Positions 1 to 9,358 of a stretch of 64,000 nucleotides of DNA are shown piece after piece (the first letter of the stretch is position 1; every line of letters begins with the position of its first letter). The DNA is from Saprospiraceae bacterium (lineage in GTDB: Bacteria > Bacteroidota > Bacteroidia > Chitinophagales > Saprospiraceae): the NCBI GenBank assembly GCA_016709995.1, contig JADJLQ010000001.1, forward strand, positions 2,204,001-2,268,000, read 5' to 3'. A program made the translations under genes and the position numbers. The notes under the pieces were generated by a model. The model had not been told where the DNA came from, ran no database searches, and saw only the letters and a program-made list of their open reading frames with translations.

Positions 1-339
1 GTTGAAACAAACAGACCATTAGGTACACCGGATTTTTCTTCTCCAGAGCAACTAAACGGAAATGTAATAGACGCAACTTCAGATCTTTATGCAGCAGCAA
101 TAACCTTTCACAGACTATTATCTGGAAGTTTGAAATCTTCTATCTCCAGTGCAATTGCCAGTTCGGAGAATGATAAGCCCTTAATTAGGCACCCAAATAT
201 TCCCGAATCCGTATATAAGATTTTGAAAAAAGCGACCGATCTAAACCCTCTAAATCGATTCCAGGATGCTTTATCTATGAAACAAGCCCTTGAATCTGAA
301 TATATTAATTTTTGGTCAAAAATATTTAAATCCACATGA
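1..339 (+). CDS. Ser/Thr protein kinase, C-terminal part (5' end outside window)
   Basis: The open frame runs in from base 1 and ends at TGA 337-339, giving 112 residues of a Hanks-type kinase C-lobe. Visible are the end of the activation segment, GTPDFSSPEQ (the family's GTPxYxxPE), then SDLYAAAITFHRLLSG, which matches subdomain IX, and the late helix with N-x-x-R-F (LNPLNRFQDA). The catalytic loop and ATP site lie upstream of the window. The stop codon overlaps the ATG of the PP2C gene (336), so kinase and phosphatase are translationally coupled, the usual opposing pair. There is no membrane segment or sensor domain after the kinase fold. Family assignment is solid; the substrate is unknown, but the FHA protein two genes downstream is the obvious phospho-Thr reader. 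Confidence 0.85.
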   Translation, partial: VETNRPLGTPDFSSPEQLNGNVIDATSDLYAAAITFHRLLSGSLKSSISSAIASSENDKPLIRHPNIPESVYKILKKATDLNPLNRFQDALSMKQALESEYINFWSKIFKST

Positions 340-1582
340 GCTTAGGATTAAATTATATAGTTTCGGAGATAAGTGATATTGGTGGGCGGAGCAATCAACA
401 AGACTATTTTGGCAAGGTAAGGACCCAACATGGTTCTCTATTTGTTGTAGCCGACGGTATGGGTGGTAGAAATGGTGGATCTATTGCATCTGAGATTGCT
501 GTTAAAATAGTTTTAAATGAATTTGTGTCTCAAAAAAGTGTCGATATACTGGACAGTATCAGGCATTCTTTGCATTTGGCAAACCGTATAATTCTTCAGA
601 GAGGACAAGAGGATGAAAATTTAATAGGAATGGGTACCACAATTGCAATCTTATTCCTTAACGATATTTTTGCCAAGACATTTCATATTGGGGACAGTAG
701 GGTGTATCAATTCCGCGATGAGGATATTGTTTTTTGCACTACTGATCATAGCAAAGTATCGGAGTTGGTAATGAATGGTATAATAAATCCAGAGAAGCTA
801 GAGTTCACCATGAATCTAATATTTTAACACAAGCCCTAGGTAGTGGTAATCAAATATTTATTGAAGAATCCTTAGAATTCGCTTATAAGAAATTTGATTG
901 TTTTTTAATCTGTAGTGATGGAATCTGGAATCCTATTCCTGAACCACAATTGAAAAAACATTTTAGGTTTTTTGATGACCATTCTGAGCGAATCAATCTA
1001 AATCTTCTTTCAGAAGTGAAAGAATCTGGGTTGAAAAGGTCGCAAAATTTTGATAATTTAACATCTATAATAATAAAAATGATGGAGAACAGTAAAATGA
1101 AAGTTAATGTGAGTGTGGTGGATTTGATTAGGAGAAATATTATAACGATAATTTTATCAATTATAGGATTGACTCTTTTTGGAATGATTTTCCTATCACT
1201 AAAAAGTATTAAAAGTGAGCTGAAAGAAATAAGAAATCATGCAGCAAGAAATGGTACCACAATTGATTCTCTTACTTCCCAGATTTTAATAACAAAAAGT
1301 CAAATCCAATCTCGAACTGAAATTCTTGCAGTGCAATCAGTTGAAAAAAAAGTCTCTAATGAAAATACTCCTGGAAGTCCAAAAACAAGAGATAAAACAA
1401 AAGAAACCGTTCCTTCTAAGTCAAAGGTCGTTGAAAAAAAACAAGGTATCCCTAGATTAAAGGACCAAGAAAATGTAAAGACGAAGCCAAAAGATCCAAA
1501 TTCTGTTCCTGATTCCAAACAAGCAAATACACCCCCTGATGCCAAAGGAGTAAAACCTGTCATAGATACATCAAAACAATAA
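336..1582 (+). CDS. PP2C-family Ser/Thr phosphatase with membrane anchor (frameshifted in this sequence)
   Basis: All PP2C motifs are present but in two frames. Residues 18-23 give R-S-N-Q-Q-D, 38-44 give VADGMGG, then GMGTT, HIGDSRVY and TTDHS. After a one-base loss near 792-797 (GAGAAG where GAGGAAG restores INPEEARVHHESN) come ILTQALGSG, CFLICSDGIW and FDNLTS. These supply the metal-binding Asp residues of the family. Past the catalytic domain is one membrane helix (about 1138-1205, IITIILSIIGLTLFGMIF), then a short coiled-coil-like stretch and a Lys/Pro/Thr-rich tail that would lie outside the membrane. It dephosphorylates targets of the upstream kinase by inference. Without the indel the protein is about 415 residues. 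It sits between the kinase (4-base overlap) and the FHA-protease (30-base gap). The frameshift is probably a sequencing error. Confidence 0.85.
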
Positions 1583-1612
1583 TAATTGATAAACTAAAAT
1601 ATTCCAAAACAG

Positions 1613-3046
1613 ATGATAAAATTCACAATTGGTCGCGATCCGGATAACCGATATGTCATCTTTGATCCTAACTGTGTTATAAGCAGTCACCATATTACCA
1701 TAAGTCAGTATCCTGATGGACGACTTACCATACAAGATACCAGTACAAATGGAACAACATTAAATGGCGCAAGATTGCCAAAAATCAAGAAATAAGTATC
1801 CGTCGAGGTGACAATATAACTTTAGCTGATATAGCTTCTCTAGAGTGGTCGCGAATACCTCAAATTATTTTTCCATCAAACATAGACAGAGTAATTAACA
1901 TAGGTCGTGCCCCTGAGAATGCATATGTTACCAAGTCTGAATCTACAGGAAGAAATCATGCTTGTTTAATTATTACTAGAAACAATAAAATCTTTATCTT
2001 AGATCAGAGCAAAAATGGCACCAAAGTAAATGGTGACCGTTTGCCAGTTTATCAATTTAGGCAAGTTAATAAAGGTCAAAAAATAATTTTAGGTAATGAC
2101 GAGATTTTAGATTGGACAAAGATTGGGGTGCCAGGTCTAACTGGTAAACAAAAACTTATGCTTGCTGGAATTGGGGTCATTACTCTACTATCCTTATTAA
2201 TGTGGTTAAACTGGGATAAGATTATTATTCCACCACCTCCCGAGCCAGTCAAGACAGCTCAAGATTTTAGTAAGTCCATTGTGATGGTGTACAATCAATT
2301 TTTTTTATACTTTAAAGGATGCCAAAGGAAATACATCTTTCCTAGGGCAAAATAAAGAGAGGGTTAATGATGAAAGGGATTTATATAAGATTACGCCATT
2401 TGAGTTATTTGGCACGGGATTTTTAGTTTCTGATGCAGGACATGTAGTTACAAATAGGCATGTTGCCGAGCCATGGTTGGAAAGTGATTTAAAAGAAACA
2501 CTTTTTATTCATGATGGCTCAAATTATATAAAATTGATTTATGGTGGCAAATCAATAAAATTAGGTATTATTGCAAATCAACAGACTATTAACAAAAATG
2601 AGTTGGCGTCAAGTATAATTCCATGCAACGTTAGCAGTGTCCGTTCATCCAATGACCCAACCGTCGATCTTTCTATTATTCAATTGTCAGCAAAAGTTGT
2701 TCCACCTGGTTCCAGCTATGTGAGCAAAGAAGACATCATTTCAAGAGACTCATTTAATAAAGTTACTGTTCTTGATGATGTGGTGGTTCAAGGTTATCCT
2801 TTTGGTATTGGTCTATGGGATAACACAAAACCGTATATTCAGACTACTTTGGATAAAGGGAGTATAAGTATGATAAGGAAACCTCATGAAATTCAATATA
2901 ATGCCAATAGTGCTAAAGGTGCAAGCGGTTCTCCGGTTATTCATGTAAAGACAGGTAAGATAATTGGAGTAAATACTTATGGTACGGGTGCTGACCACAA
3001 TGTTGGTATTTTGGCATATTTAATTGGTGATCTAATGGTACAGTGA
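1613..3046 (+). CDS. Double-FHA, single-pass membrane protein with trypsin-like protease domain (two frameshifts)
   Basis: Three frames join into one protein of about 477 residues. The first FHA domain has GRDPDN, SSHH and NGTTLNG, the phospho-Thr reader signature. The second has GRAPEN, GRNHA and NGTKVNG, with the binding Ser replaced by Gly. A membrane helix follows (about 2155-2215, MLAGIGVITLLSLLMW), then a proline-rich linker and an HtrA/S1-like protease: catalytic His in TNRHV (2459-2461), Asp in TVDLSII (2665-2667), Ser in GASGSPV (2924-2926). Topology suggests cytoplasmic FHA and periplasmic protease. Breaks are at an A5 run (1780-1784, A6 restores PKNQE) and a T8 run (2299-2306, T7 restores NQFFYTLKD); together they return to the starting frame. 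No PDZ domain is seen. Its stop overlaps the next start. The inferred role is a protease gated by kinase/PP2C signalling. Confidence 0.8.
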
Positions 3047-4719
3047 TGTTTAAATCTATACTTCGGTCAATCATTTTGTATTCCGTTGTGATTTCAGGAA
3101 TCACATGTAATAAATTTGAGGACAATCATGATCAAATTTGCTTTAAACCTTATATTGATTATATCACATATTTTATTGACCCAATTGAACAAACAATTAA
3201 AATTGATTCAGTAACATTTTTAAATGGATCTAGACGGCAAATACGATGGGATTTCGGAGATGGAGGTTATAGTACACTGGAAAAACCAACACATAAATAC
3301 CAACCTAAATCAATTAATGAAAGCTATAAACTTAGCCTTAGAGCGAGCAATGAATGTGGTGAATCCATTTGGTATAAAACAATTACGATTGGACCATGTT
3401 TAGCGATTCCATCTTTTGATTTTAACGTAGTTAAAGACAAAGTCACTTTCAATAATACTACTAAGGTTGCGGGTTTAAATATTTTAGGATATAAGTGGGA
3501 ATTTGGAGACGGACAAATTATTCGTACTGAATCTCCCGGAACGCATACCTTTCTAAAACCAGGAAAATATATCACAAGCCTCACGGTATCCACAGATTGT
3601 GGAGAAAATACTATTCCGAAAGAAATTATAATTGATTGCTTTAAGGACGTTGTATGTAATAACTGTATCAAAATAATAGAAAATGGATGGAACAGTAGAT
3701 CGTTCTCATTAACCTCTTATACAGGAGTGATTGGGGTAGAATGGAATTTCGGTGATGGATCAAACTTTGTAAAATCCTTATCACACACTTATACTTATCA
3801 AAATGAAGGTAGATATACAGTTATAGCAACAATTTCAAATGAATGTACTTCACAAAGTTTCAAAGACACGGTTTTTATAGCTAAACCTAACAATGAATAT
3901 AAAGAAATTAATTTGCCGAATTTGTATGGTTCAAATAGTTTTCATCAAATAGTTTATTTTAATGGTGGCGCATATGTCTTAAATTCTGTAGGATACTTTT
4001 ATGCTTGTGCATTAAGCTCTAATAATGTAACACCTTTGCCCTCAACTCTTTTTTCAATTGACCCTAGCAATAAATTAAAAAAAGATGCTATTGGAATGAC
4101 TTTATGGAATATAGGTTCAACAGGGTCAAGAAAATTAGAATCTAACAAATGGGAAGATATTGAGTGGAACGGACAATTTATTACTACAAAAGTAAATGAT
4201 TTAGATTGTAACATTGAAGGACATTATTTGGCTGTGGGATTATCTAAATCTATTGTTTATAATACCATAAGTAAATATTTCTTTAGAATTAGAAATGGTG
4301 AAAAATATTTAGCTTATTATACTTATGGTGACACTAATGCAAAAATTGGACCTACTATCAATCTACTCGACGATGAGAGTTTTGGATTAATTCATAATAA
4401 AATTAGTGGCGATATGTATTTTATTAATTCATCAGGGATCGTAGTTACTAATTCAACCGGAGTGTATAAACGGCTTCTTTCAAAAACAAATGTAAATTTA
4501 TTACTGTCAGCCCCTAAAAAAATATTGGTTGATTTTAATGATAATATTTGGTCTCTTATGAAAGACGGTTCTTTATTACGAACTAAATTAAGTACATTAG
4601 ATAGTAAAATTATTTGGTCGGATTCAATCAATGATTTTGATGTTTTTCCTAATTCCAAAAATGAAACTGAGGTACTTATTGCTGGTAATGGCATTTTGAA
4701 GCATCTTTCCAAAAACTAG
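3046..4719 (+). CDS. PKD-repeat lipoprotein (three PKD domains)
   Basis: The 557-residue product begins with a signal peptide and a lipobox-like SGITC-N, so it is probably a lipoprotein. Three PKD domains follow in order, each marked by its WxFGDG core: WDFGDG, WEFGDG and WNFGDG, with conserved E-C-G-E/D-C-G-E strand ends. Such Ig-like domains mediate extracellular contacts. The remaining 280 residues lack a recognised domain; they are rich in short aromatic strands (NNEYKEINL..., WSLMKDGSLLRT) and could form a propeller-like fold. ATG 3046 overlaps the protease stop (TGATG), which I prefer over GTG 3043. The gene ends 5 bases before the next start. In this operon it could be the outer sensor or a substrate of the periplasmic protease; that is inference. 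Confidence 0.7.
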   Translation: MFKSILRSIILYSVVISGITCNKFEDNHDQICFKPYIDYITYFIDPIEQTIKIDSVTFLNGSRRQIRWDFGDGGYSTLEKPTHKYQPKSINESYKLSLRASNECGESIWYKTITIGPCLAIPSFDFNVVKDKVTFNNTTKVAGLNILGYKWEFGDGQIIRTESPGTHTFLKPGKYITSLTVSTDCGENTIPKEIIIDCFKDVVCNNCIKIIENGWNSRSFSLTSYTGVIGVEWNFGDGSNFVKSLSHTYTYQNEGRYTVIATISNECTSQSFKDTVFIAKPNNEYKEINLPNLYGSNSFHQIVYFNGGAYVLNSVGYFYACALSSNNVTPLPSTLFSIDPSNKLKKDAIGMTLWNIGSTGSRKLESNKWEDIEWNGQFITTKVNDLDCNIEGHYLAVGLSKSIVYNTISKYFFRIRNGEKYLAYYTYGDTNAKIGPTINLLDDESFGLIHNKISGDMYFINSSGIVVTNSTGVYKRLLSKTNVNLLLSAPKKILVDFNDNIWSLMKDGSLLRTKLSTLDSKIIWSDSINDFDVFPNSKNETEVLIAGNGILKHLSKN

Positions 4720-4724
4720 TTAAA

Positions 4725-6134
4725 TTGATTCATTATTATTCATATAATTCTCTGAGACTAAGGATTTGTCTATTATTTATTGGATTTGCCCTTTCCTTTG
4801 ATGCTAAAGCTCAGATCGGCAGCATATTGAATAAAGATTCTACTAAAAATGTTAATCCAACAAAACCAACCCTAGCAATACAACAAATAATCCCTTCAGC
4901 CAACAAACCAAATAATTTGACACAAATTTTTAAGAAAGATTCCATTCCTCTAAATCAAAAGCCAATCGCCAAGTTAAAAGATTTGGTTTTGACAGTTGAT
5001 GTACCTCTGTCAAATTATGAAATAATTTCTCAATCTTATGATAACGAGGATGGAAATAATATTTTATACATTTGGAAAGAAGCACTTGGAAATAAAAACC
5101 ATTTAATAATCAGAACCGACCCTAGATCTCCAAAAGCCTACTTTGATATTCAATTGCCTGGATTGTATTCAATAAAACATGTAGTAAAGGACAAGGGAAA
5201 CAAATTAGATTCCATTCAGTTTACTATCATTGCAACCAAACCTGCAATTGAAATCAATTATTCACCCATTGCAAAGATCAACATAGTAGGGGCCCAATTA
5301 TCTATCCAAAAGGACAATCTACCGTTAGTCTTAAATTCTGGATCAATTGACCCTGAAGGTGATGCGCTCACTTATAATTGGACAATTATATCTGGGTTTC
5401 CGGGAGATATTGAATCTAAAAACTCATCTCGAACTCGAATTTTAAACCTTACCGAAGGACCATATACTTTTAAATTAGACATAATTGACTCTAAGGGACA
5501 TTCAAGCACAGAAATTATTAATATTATAGTCACACCTGAAAGCTCTTTAGTCGCGAATACTAAGTTAGCAACGGAGAATAAGGCACCCCTAAATCCTATT
5601 TCTTCTACATCAACAGCTAAAAATCCGGAGAAAATTCCTGGACTTAAAGGAGGACCAGAGTATGCCCTATTCGATCTTGTCCTTCCGGGAGTAGGTCATT
5701 ATTATGCTTCAGGTGATTATACCGGTTATGGAAGAAAAAAGACTCATTTTTTTACAACTGCCTTAGTAAGTATAATGGTTGCTTCCGGATTTTACTTAAA
5801 ATTGGATTCAGAAAGAGATTTCACAAAGTATAAATCATTTGAAATTGAGTATCAAAAGAATGACCTAGGGGTTTTAACAGGAGGGCAAAGAGGAGGAATT
5901 GAAGCGGAAGCACAAAAATTCTATGATCGAGCAAGGCAAAAGGATTTGCTATTTAAAGGGCTCATAATAGGTTCGGGAGTTATTATAGCTGGGGATGCCA
6001 TTTTAACTTTATTTAAAGGCCTTAAAAACAAGAATGAATATAACCGAAGATATAAGCTTGGGAAATTTAGTCTAAATATTGACCCTTTCTCGAATCAATA
6101 TTCTGGTATGGTAGGTTTCAATTTGAATAAATGA
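4725..6134 (+). CDS. PKD/REJ-like domain membrane protein of the kinase-protease operon
   Basis: The 469-residue frame starts at TTG 4725, 5 bases after the previous stop. A signal peptide (LLFIGFALSFDAKAQ) opens it. Two Ig/PKD-like regions follow; the second contains the typical LNSGSIDPEGDALTYNW opening of PKD/K319-type domains. A Ser/Thr/Pro-rich linker leads to a C-terminal membrane region beginning with LVLPGVGHYYASGDYTGYG, followed by two hydrophobic helices (TTALVSIMVASGFYL and GLIIGSGVIIAGDAILTL). The PG-x-G-x-Y opening resembles small Bacteroidota membrane proteins of the DUF5683 type, but I do not assign it firmly. It is last in the operon and no clear terminator follows. Function is unknown; co-transcription points to a structural role in the same complex. 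Confidence 0.6.
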   Translation: MIHYYSYNSLRLRICLLFIGFALSFDAKAQIGSILNKDSTKNVNPTKPTLAIQQIIPSANKPNNLTQIFKKDSIPLNQKPIAKLKDLVLTVDVPLSNYEIISQSYDNEDGNNILYIWKEALGNKNHLIIRTDPRSPKAYFDIQLPGLYSIKHVVKDKGNKLDSIQFTIIATKPAIEINYSPIAKINIVGAQLSIQKDNLPLVLNSGSIDPEGDALTYNWTIISGFPGDIESKNSSRTRILNLTEGPYTFKLDIIDSKGHSSTEIINIIVTPESSLVANTKLATENKAPLNPISSTSTAKNPEKIPGLKGGPEYALFDLVLPGVGHYYASGDYTGYGRKKTHFFTTALVSIMVASGFYLKLDSERDFTKYKSFEIEYQKNDLGVLTGGQRGGIEAEAQKFYDRARQKDLLFKGLIIGSGVIIAGDAILTLFKGLKNKNEYNRRYKLGKFSLNIDPFSNQYSGMVGFNLNK

Positions 6135-6287
6135 ATTGTTTGTTAGTTATTGCCATACTACTGAAGTCCATATGCCTTGAACACTCTTACCCAGATGCTA
6201 TTATTCTAGTTTACACTGCCCAACCTGTAGATCCCAGACTATTGTGACCCTTAAGTTTGGATTTTAATTGATCTTATTTTAAGGACC

Positions 6288-6333
6288 TAGCAACAAATAG
6301 TCCCTATATATACTAATTAACTAAATGTTGCTA
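6288..6333. repeat. 46-bp dyad repeat, copy A
   Basis: The arms are TAGCAACA-nn-TAGT and ACTA-nn-TGTTGCTA around a CTATATATA core. It matches copy B at 38 of 46 positions by my alignment. The two nn positions fail to pair in both copies. Confidence 0.75.
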
Positions 6334-6767
6334 ATCCAACAGTACTTATTAAACATTGAGTATTTTGGAATCCATAAATTCAGTTATGCTTTCCCTATAG
6401 GGGAAAATATATGATAATGTAAGACATAATTTCTCAACAGGCCCAAAATATCAATGATCAGAATTCATTATTGCCCACTTGAATCCCTTCTAAAGGAAAA
6501 GGCATAAGTATTTGTACTTTATCCTCCCCCATCTAGACAATGGGAGGAACTTAAACCTATATATAGATATACCCTCCTCCCATCGTTAATTGTTTCCTCT
6601 AAAGGCCACAGAACCAATGCTTTAAAGAATTTATACCAAAGTATAATTCCTTTATACCAAATATTCTTTTTTGGTATATTTTATGCTTTTCCTGTATAGG
6701 CCAAGGATTCAGAATACCAAATAAATCATACCCATGTTTTGTTTGAATAATAAATCTGTTACGTGGT

Positions 6768-6813
6768 TAGCAACACTTAGTCACTATATATATTAATTGA
6801 CTATCTGTTGCCA
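6768..6813. repeat. 46-bp dyad repeat, copy B
   Basis: This is the second copy, exactly 480 bp downstream of copy A in the same orientation. The arms TAGCAACA/TAGT and ACTA/TGTTGC-CA and the CTATATATA core are kept. This suggests a binding site or a structured RNA element, not chance. Confidence 0.75.
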
Positions 6814-7174
6814 TTTTTGATTGCAAGTCTGATATAAGATCTCAAATTGTAGCACCTATGCACTTATATAGAAAGATATGGATATCAAAGTCCTTATCCT
6901 GACTCATGGATTGTATTAATGATCTGATCTCAATTCAAATATCAATACATCAGCCTCTAAAGGGAAAGGGCATTGATCTGGTTTAAGGCTATTGTTATTT
7001 TCCCCTATAGGCCACAGTACCTGAGTCAAATAAATAATTTTTGGGATATTTTTCCAATTTTCCCTATGGACATAAAAGCCTCTATACCCTATTGATCACC
7101 CCCCCTATGATTGGGTAGAGAAAACATCTCTCCCCCTCTTATGAGGGATTTTCTAATTTCTTAATTCATTAAAA

Positions 7175-7537
7175 ATGGTAACAGTTAGTGGTTATGCCGT
7201 AAGGCAGAATCTGGAAGGAGAATCATTTGTGGTTCTTCTCCTACAAGGAGATATGGATGTAGTCCAATCTCAGGTAACAGGTCGCTTTTATGCTACAGCA
7301 AAGAAGTGTACTATTTCATCAACTTTCTCTGAACAGATGGCAGCTCTACAGGTAGGAAAACAGCTCCCTGGTAGTATCATCAAGGAGGAATGTGATCCGT
7401 ATGATTATGTAATCCCAGAGTCTGGAGAAGTCATCAGATTAGGTCATTCATGGACTTATATACCGGATGAAGTTCCTAAACCTGTGAAAGCATTTATGAG
7501 CAACTTTAGTAAGAATGGCAAACCAGTTGAAGCTTAA
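7175..7537 (+). CDS. Hypothetical protein of the integrative element
   Basis: A 120-residue soluble protein with no signal peptide or membrane helix and no domain I recognise. The N-terminal 50 residues alternate strands (SGYAVRQNLEGESFVVLLLQGD...GRFYATAKKCTISSTF), and the C-terminal part is proline-rich (PDEVPKPVKAF). It is the first gene after the repeat-rich region and precedes the Sak4-like ATPase, in a position typical of recombination or replication accessory genes on phage-like elements. A strong terminator lies between it and the next gene, so it may be expressed in excess of the downstream genes. Confidence 0.6.
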   Translation: MVTVSGYAVRQNLEGESFVVLLLQGDMDVVQSQVTGRFYATAKKCTISSTFSEQMAALQVGKQLPGSIIKEECDPYDYVIPESGEVIRLGHSWTYIPDEVPKPVKAFMSNFSKNGKPVEA

Positions 7538-7554
7538 CTGTTGCCATTAAGATT

Positions 7555-7588
7555 GGGGGTATACTTAGGTATGCTCCCTTTCTTTTTT
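7555..7588 (+). terminator. Rho-independent terminator or attenuator
   Basis: A ten-pair stem, GGGGGTATAC with GTATGCTCCC (two G-T wobbles), has a TTAG loop and is followed by TTTCTTTTTT. It sits 18 bases after the stop of the 120-residue gene and before the ATPase gene. Confidence 0.75.
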
Positions 7589-7612
7589 AATTAATCTTTT
7601 AAAAATTTCAAC

Positions 7613-8431
7613 ATGAATATTCGAAAAGCTGAACGTAAACAAGCAAAAATCAAAATGGCCATTCAAGGTCCATCTGGATCTGGCAAGACATATTCTTCTC
7701 TATTACTGGCAAGAGGACTAGTAGGAAGTCTTGAGAATGTATGTGTCATTGATACAGAAAATGGTTCATCTGATCTCTATGATCATCTGGGTCCTTTTAG
7801 CAACATACCATTATCTACGCCTTATACCCCTGAAAAGTATCTCCAGGCTATTGAATTGGCAGAAAAGGAAGGTATGGAGTTTATTATTATAGACTCCTTA
7901 TCTCATGCCTGGGAGTACCTCCTGGATTATCATTCAAGCCTTAGTGGTAACTCCTTTAATAACTGGTCTAAGGTTACTCCACGGAATAATGCTCTTTTTA
8001 CCAAGATCCTAAGCTCACAGGCTCATATGATCTCTACACTGAGGGTAAAACAGGATTATGTACTCACCGACAAGAATGGAAAAATGGTCCCAGAGAAGGT
8101 AGGTCTCAAATCAGTACAAAAAGATGGAGCTGATTATGAATTTACCTTAGTCTTTGATATCAATGTCAAACACAAAGCATCCTGTAATAAGGACCGGACA
8201 GGTCTATTTATGGATTGTCCTGAGTTTACCATAGATAGTAGTACCGGGGATTATATCAGGAACTGGTGTAATAATGCCAATATCGAGACCAGGATTAAAT
8301 CGGCTAAGTCACTCAAAGAACTACTGGAAATCTACAACTACAATCACGACGCTGAACTGGTAGGTCTATTTACCGAACGAAAAACAGAATTATTAAATAA
8401 CGCAAAACATCTTCAAAATGGAAAACCATAA
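7613..8431 (+). CDS. Sak4-like AAA ATPase (phage nucleotide-binding protein)
   Basis: The 272-residue protein has a Walker A motif GPSGSGKT (residues 19-26) near its N-terminus and Walker B-like hydrophobic strands ending in Asp (VCVIDTENGSS and FIIIDSLSHAW). The arrangement fits the RecA-like AAA_24/Sak4 group found in phages and mobile elements, where they work with single-strand annealing or recombination proteins. Length is normal for the group. The last 14 bases overlap the DUF3871 gene, so the two are co-translated. Its exact partner in this element is not evident. Assignment to the P-loop group is firm; Sak4 by name is by resemblance. Confidence 0.8.
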   Translation: MNIRKAERKQAKIKMAIQGPSGSGKTYSSLLLARGLVGSLENVCVIDTENGSSDLYDHLGPFSNIPLSTPYTPEKYLQAIELAEKEGMEFIIIDSLSHAWEYLLDYHSSLSGNSFNNWSKVTPRNNALFTKILSSQAHMISTLRVKQDYVLTDKNGKMVPEKVGLKSVQKDGADYEFTLVFDINVKHKASCNKDRTGLFMDCPEFTIDSSTGDYIRNWCNNANIETRIKSAKSLKELLEIYNYNHDAELVGLFTERKTELLNNAKHLQNGKP

Positions 8432-9317
8432 TTCATTTATTGTAGCTAATACACTACCAATAAGTTTACAAGAAATCCATGATAGACACATTATACCAGT
8501 GTTTGCCAAGGACAATTCAGCTTTGATCTCTCAATCTCAGATTATTGAGACTACCCAGGATACTTTATCTGCCTTAGGGTATTCTCCTGATGCAGCTGAA
8601 ATCAGAGTATCACACCCTATAATGGGTAGAACTCCTGAAGCCAGGTTTAAGCAGCCTAGTGAGCTTTTACCACATGAGATCACCCTTTACTATGAAAGAA
8701 TGATGTTCCTGCTTAGAATACCTACCATAAGGTCTACAGTCAATGGACATGAGTTATCATTGGTTGTAGGAGGTATAAAATCCTACTCCTGGGATAATCT
8801 AGGCAGGGATCATAAAGCTCAACAGCATTTTAAGTTCTTTGTAGGCTTCCAGGTCTTTGTCTGTTCTAATCTATGTGTATCCTCTGATGGAGCAGTTTTA
8901 GAATTAAAGGCTAATTCATCTCATATGATCACATCACAAATCAAGGAGATGATGGAGGTCTATAAGCCAGAAAAGCATCTCCATTGGCTTGAAGATCTTG
9001 AAAACTATAATCTGACTACATCCCAATTTGCCCATTTTTTGGGTAGAGCCTCGATGCAACCATATGTAAAAGATTCACCAGATTATTCTCTGTCTACTAC
9101 TCAAGCAAACTCAGTAGTCAAAGGATACTACTCAGATCCGCATTTTGGACATAATGATGATCAAATCTCACTGTGGAATCTGTATAATCTCATCACTGAA
9201 TCCAGTAAAGGAGCTTATATCGATGGCTTCCTGGATAGGAATGTAACAGGATCAAAGATCGTAGATGATCTCTGTATTAACCTTAAACAAGGATCACCTA
9301 GCTGGTACTTGAACTAG
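8418..9317 (+). CDS. DUF3871 family protein
   Basis: The 299-residue protein matches the DUF3871 family of Bacteroidota mobile elements. Recognisable stretches are LYYERMMFLLRIPTI, VGGIKSYSWDNL, FKFFVGFQVFVCSNLCV, the LHWLEDLENY...FAHFLGRA block and the end SYIDGFLDRN-like motif finishing in SWYLN. Function is unknown. The family travels with P-loop ATPases like the one it overlaps by 14 bases, which suggests a shared DNA-processing job. The stop codon TAG itself is the beginning of a row of 9-bp GTGCAC repeats and is followed by a strong terminator at 9359. Confidence 0.8.
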   Translation: MENHNSFIVANTLPISLQEIHDRHIIPVFAKDNSALISQSQIIETTQDTLSALGYSPDAAEIRVSHPIMGRTPEARFKQPSELLPHEITLYYERMMFLLRIPTIRSTVNGHELSLVVGGIKSYSWDNLGRDHKAQQHFKFFVGFQVFVCSNLCVSSDGAVLELKANSSHMITSQIKEMMEVYKPEKHLHWLEDLENYNLTTSQFAHFLGRASMQPYVKDSPDYSLSTTQANSVVKGYYSDPHFGHNDDQISLWNLYNLITESSKGAYIDGFLDRNVTGSKIVDDLCINLKQGSPSWYLN

Positions 9318-9343
9318 TGCACATTGTGCACATCGTGCACTGT
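9317..9343. repeat. Three 9-bp direct repeats (GTGCACATY)
   Basis: GTGCAC occurs at 9317, 9326 and 9335, a strict 9-bp period, followed by TGTCGCAATATT. Related rows occur at 18788 and 20106. Confidence 0.7.
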
Positions 9344-9358
9344 CGCAATATTCCAATT

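Larger units (their letters stand above)
6135..7174. other. 1-kb gene-free, repeat-rich AT-rich region
   Basis: No credible ORF or RNA gene is visible on either strand. The stretch holds two 46-bp near-copies with dyad symmetry (6288-6333 and 6768-6813) and seven scattered copies of a short C-Y-N-T-A-W-A-G-G-like motif (starts 6393, 6488, 6597, 6692, 6955, 7003, 7062). It also has two CCTCCC/GGGAGG inverted repeats near 6522-6582, and a small CCCTC-TTAT-GAGGG hairpin near 7134-7148, just before the next gene. It separates the kinase/protease operon from the element's replication-type genes. It might be an origin, a regulatory region or decayed DNA. Confidence 0.7.

Noticed and set aside
130..339. 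Separate small gene starting at ATG 130
   Set aside because: The frame is open from base 1 and contains kinase motifs upstream of this ATG.
6135..7174. Retron or group II intron RNA
   Set aside because: There is no reverse transcriptase gene nearby, and the repeats do not form the expected long paired ends.
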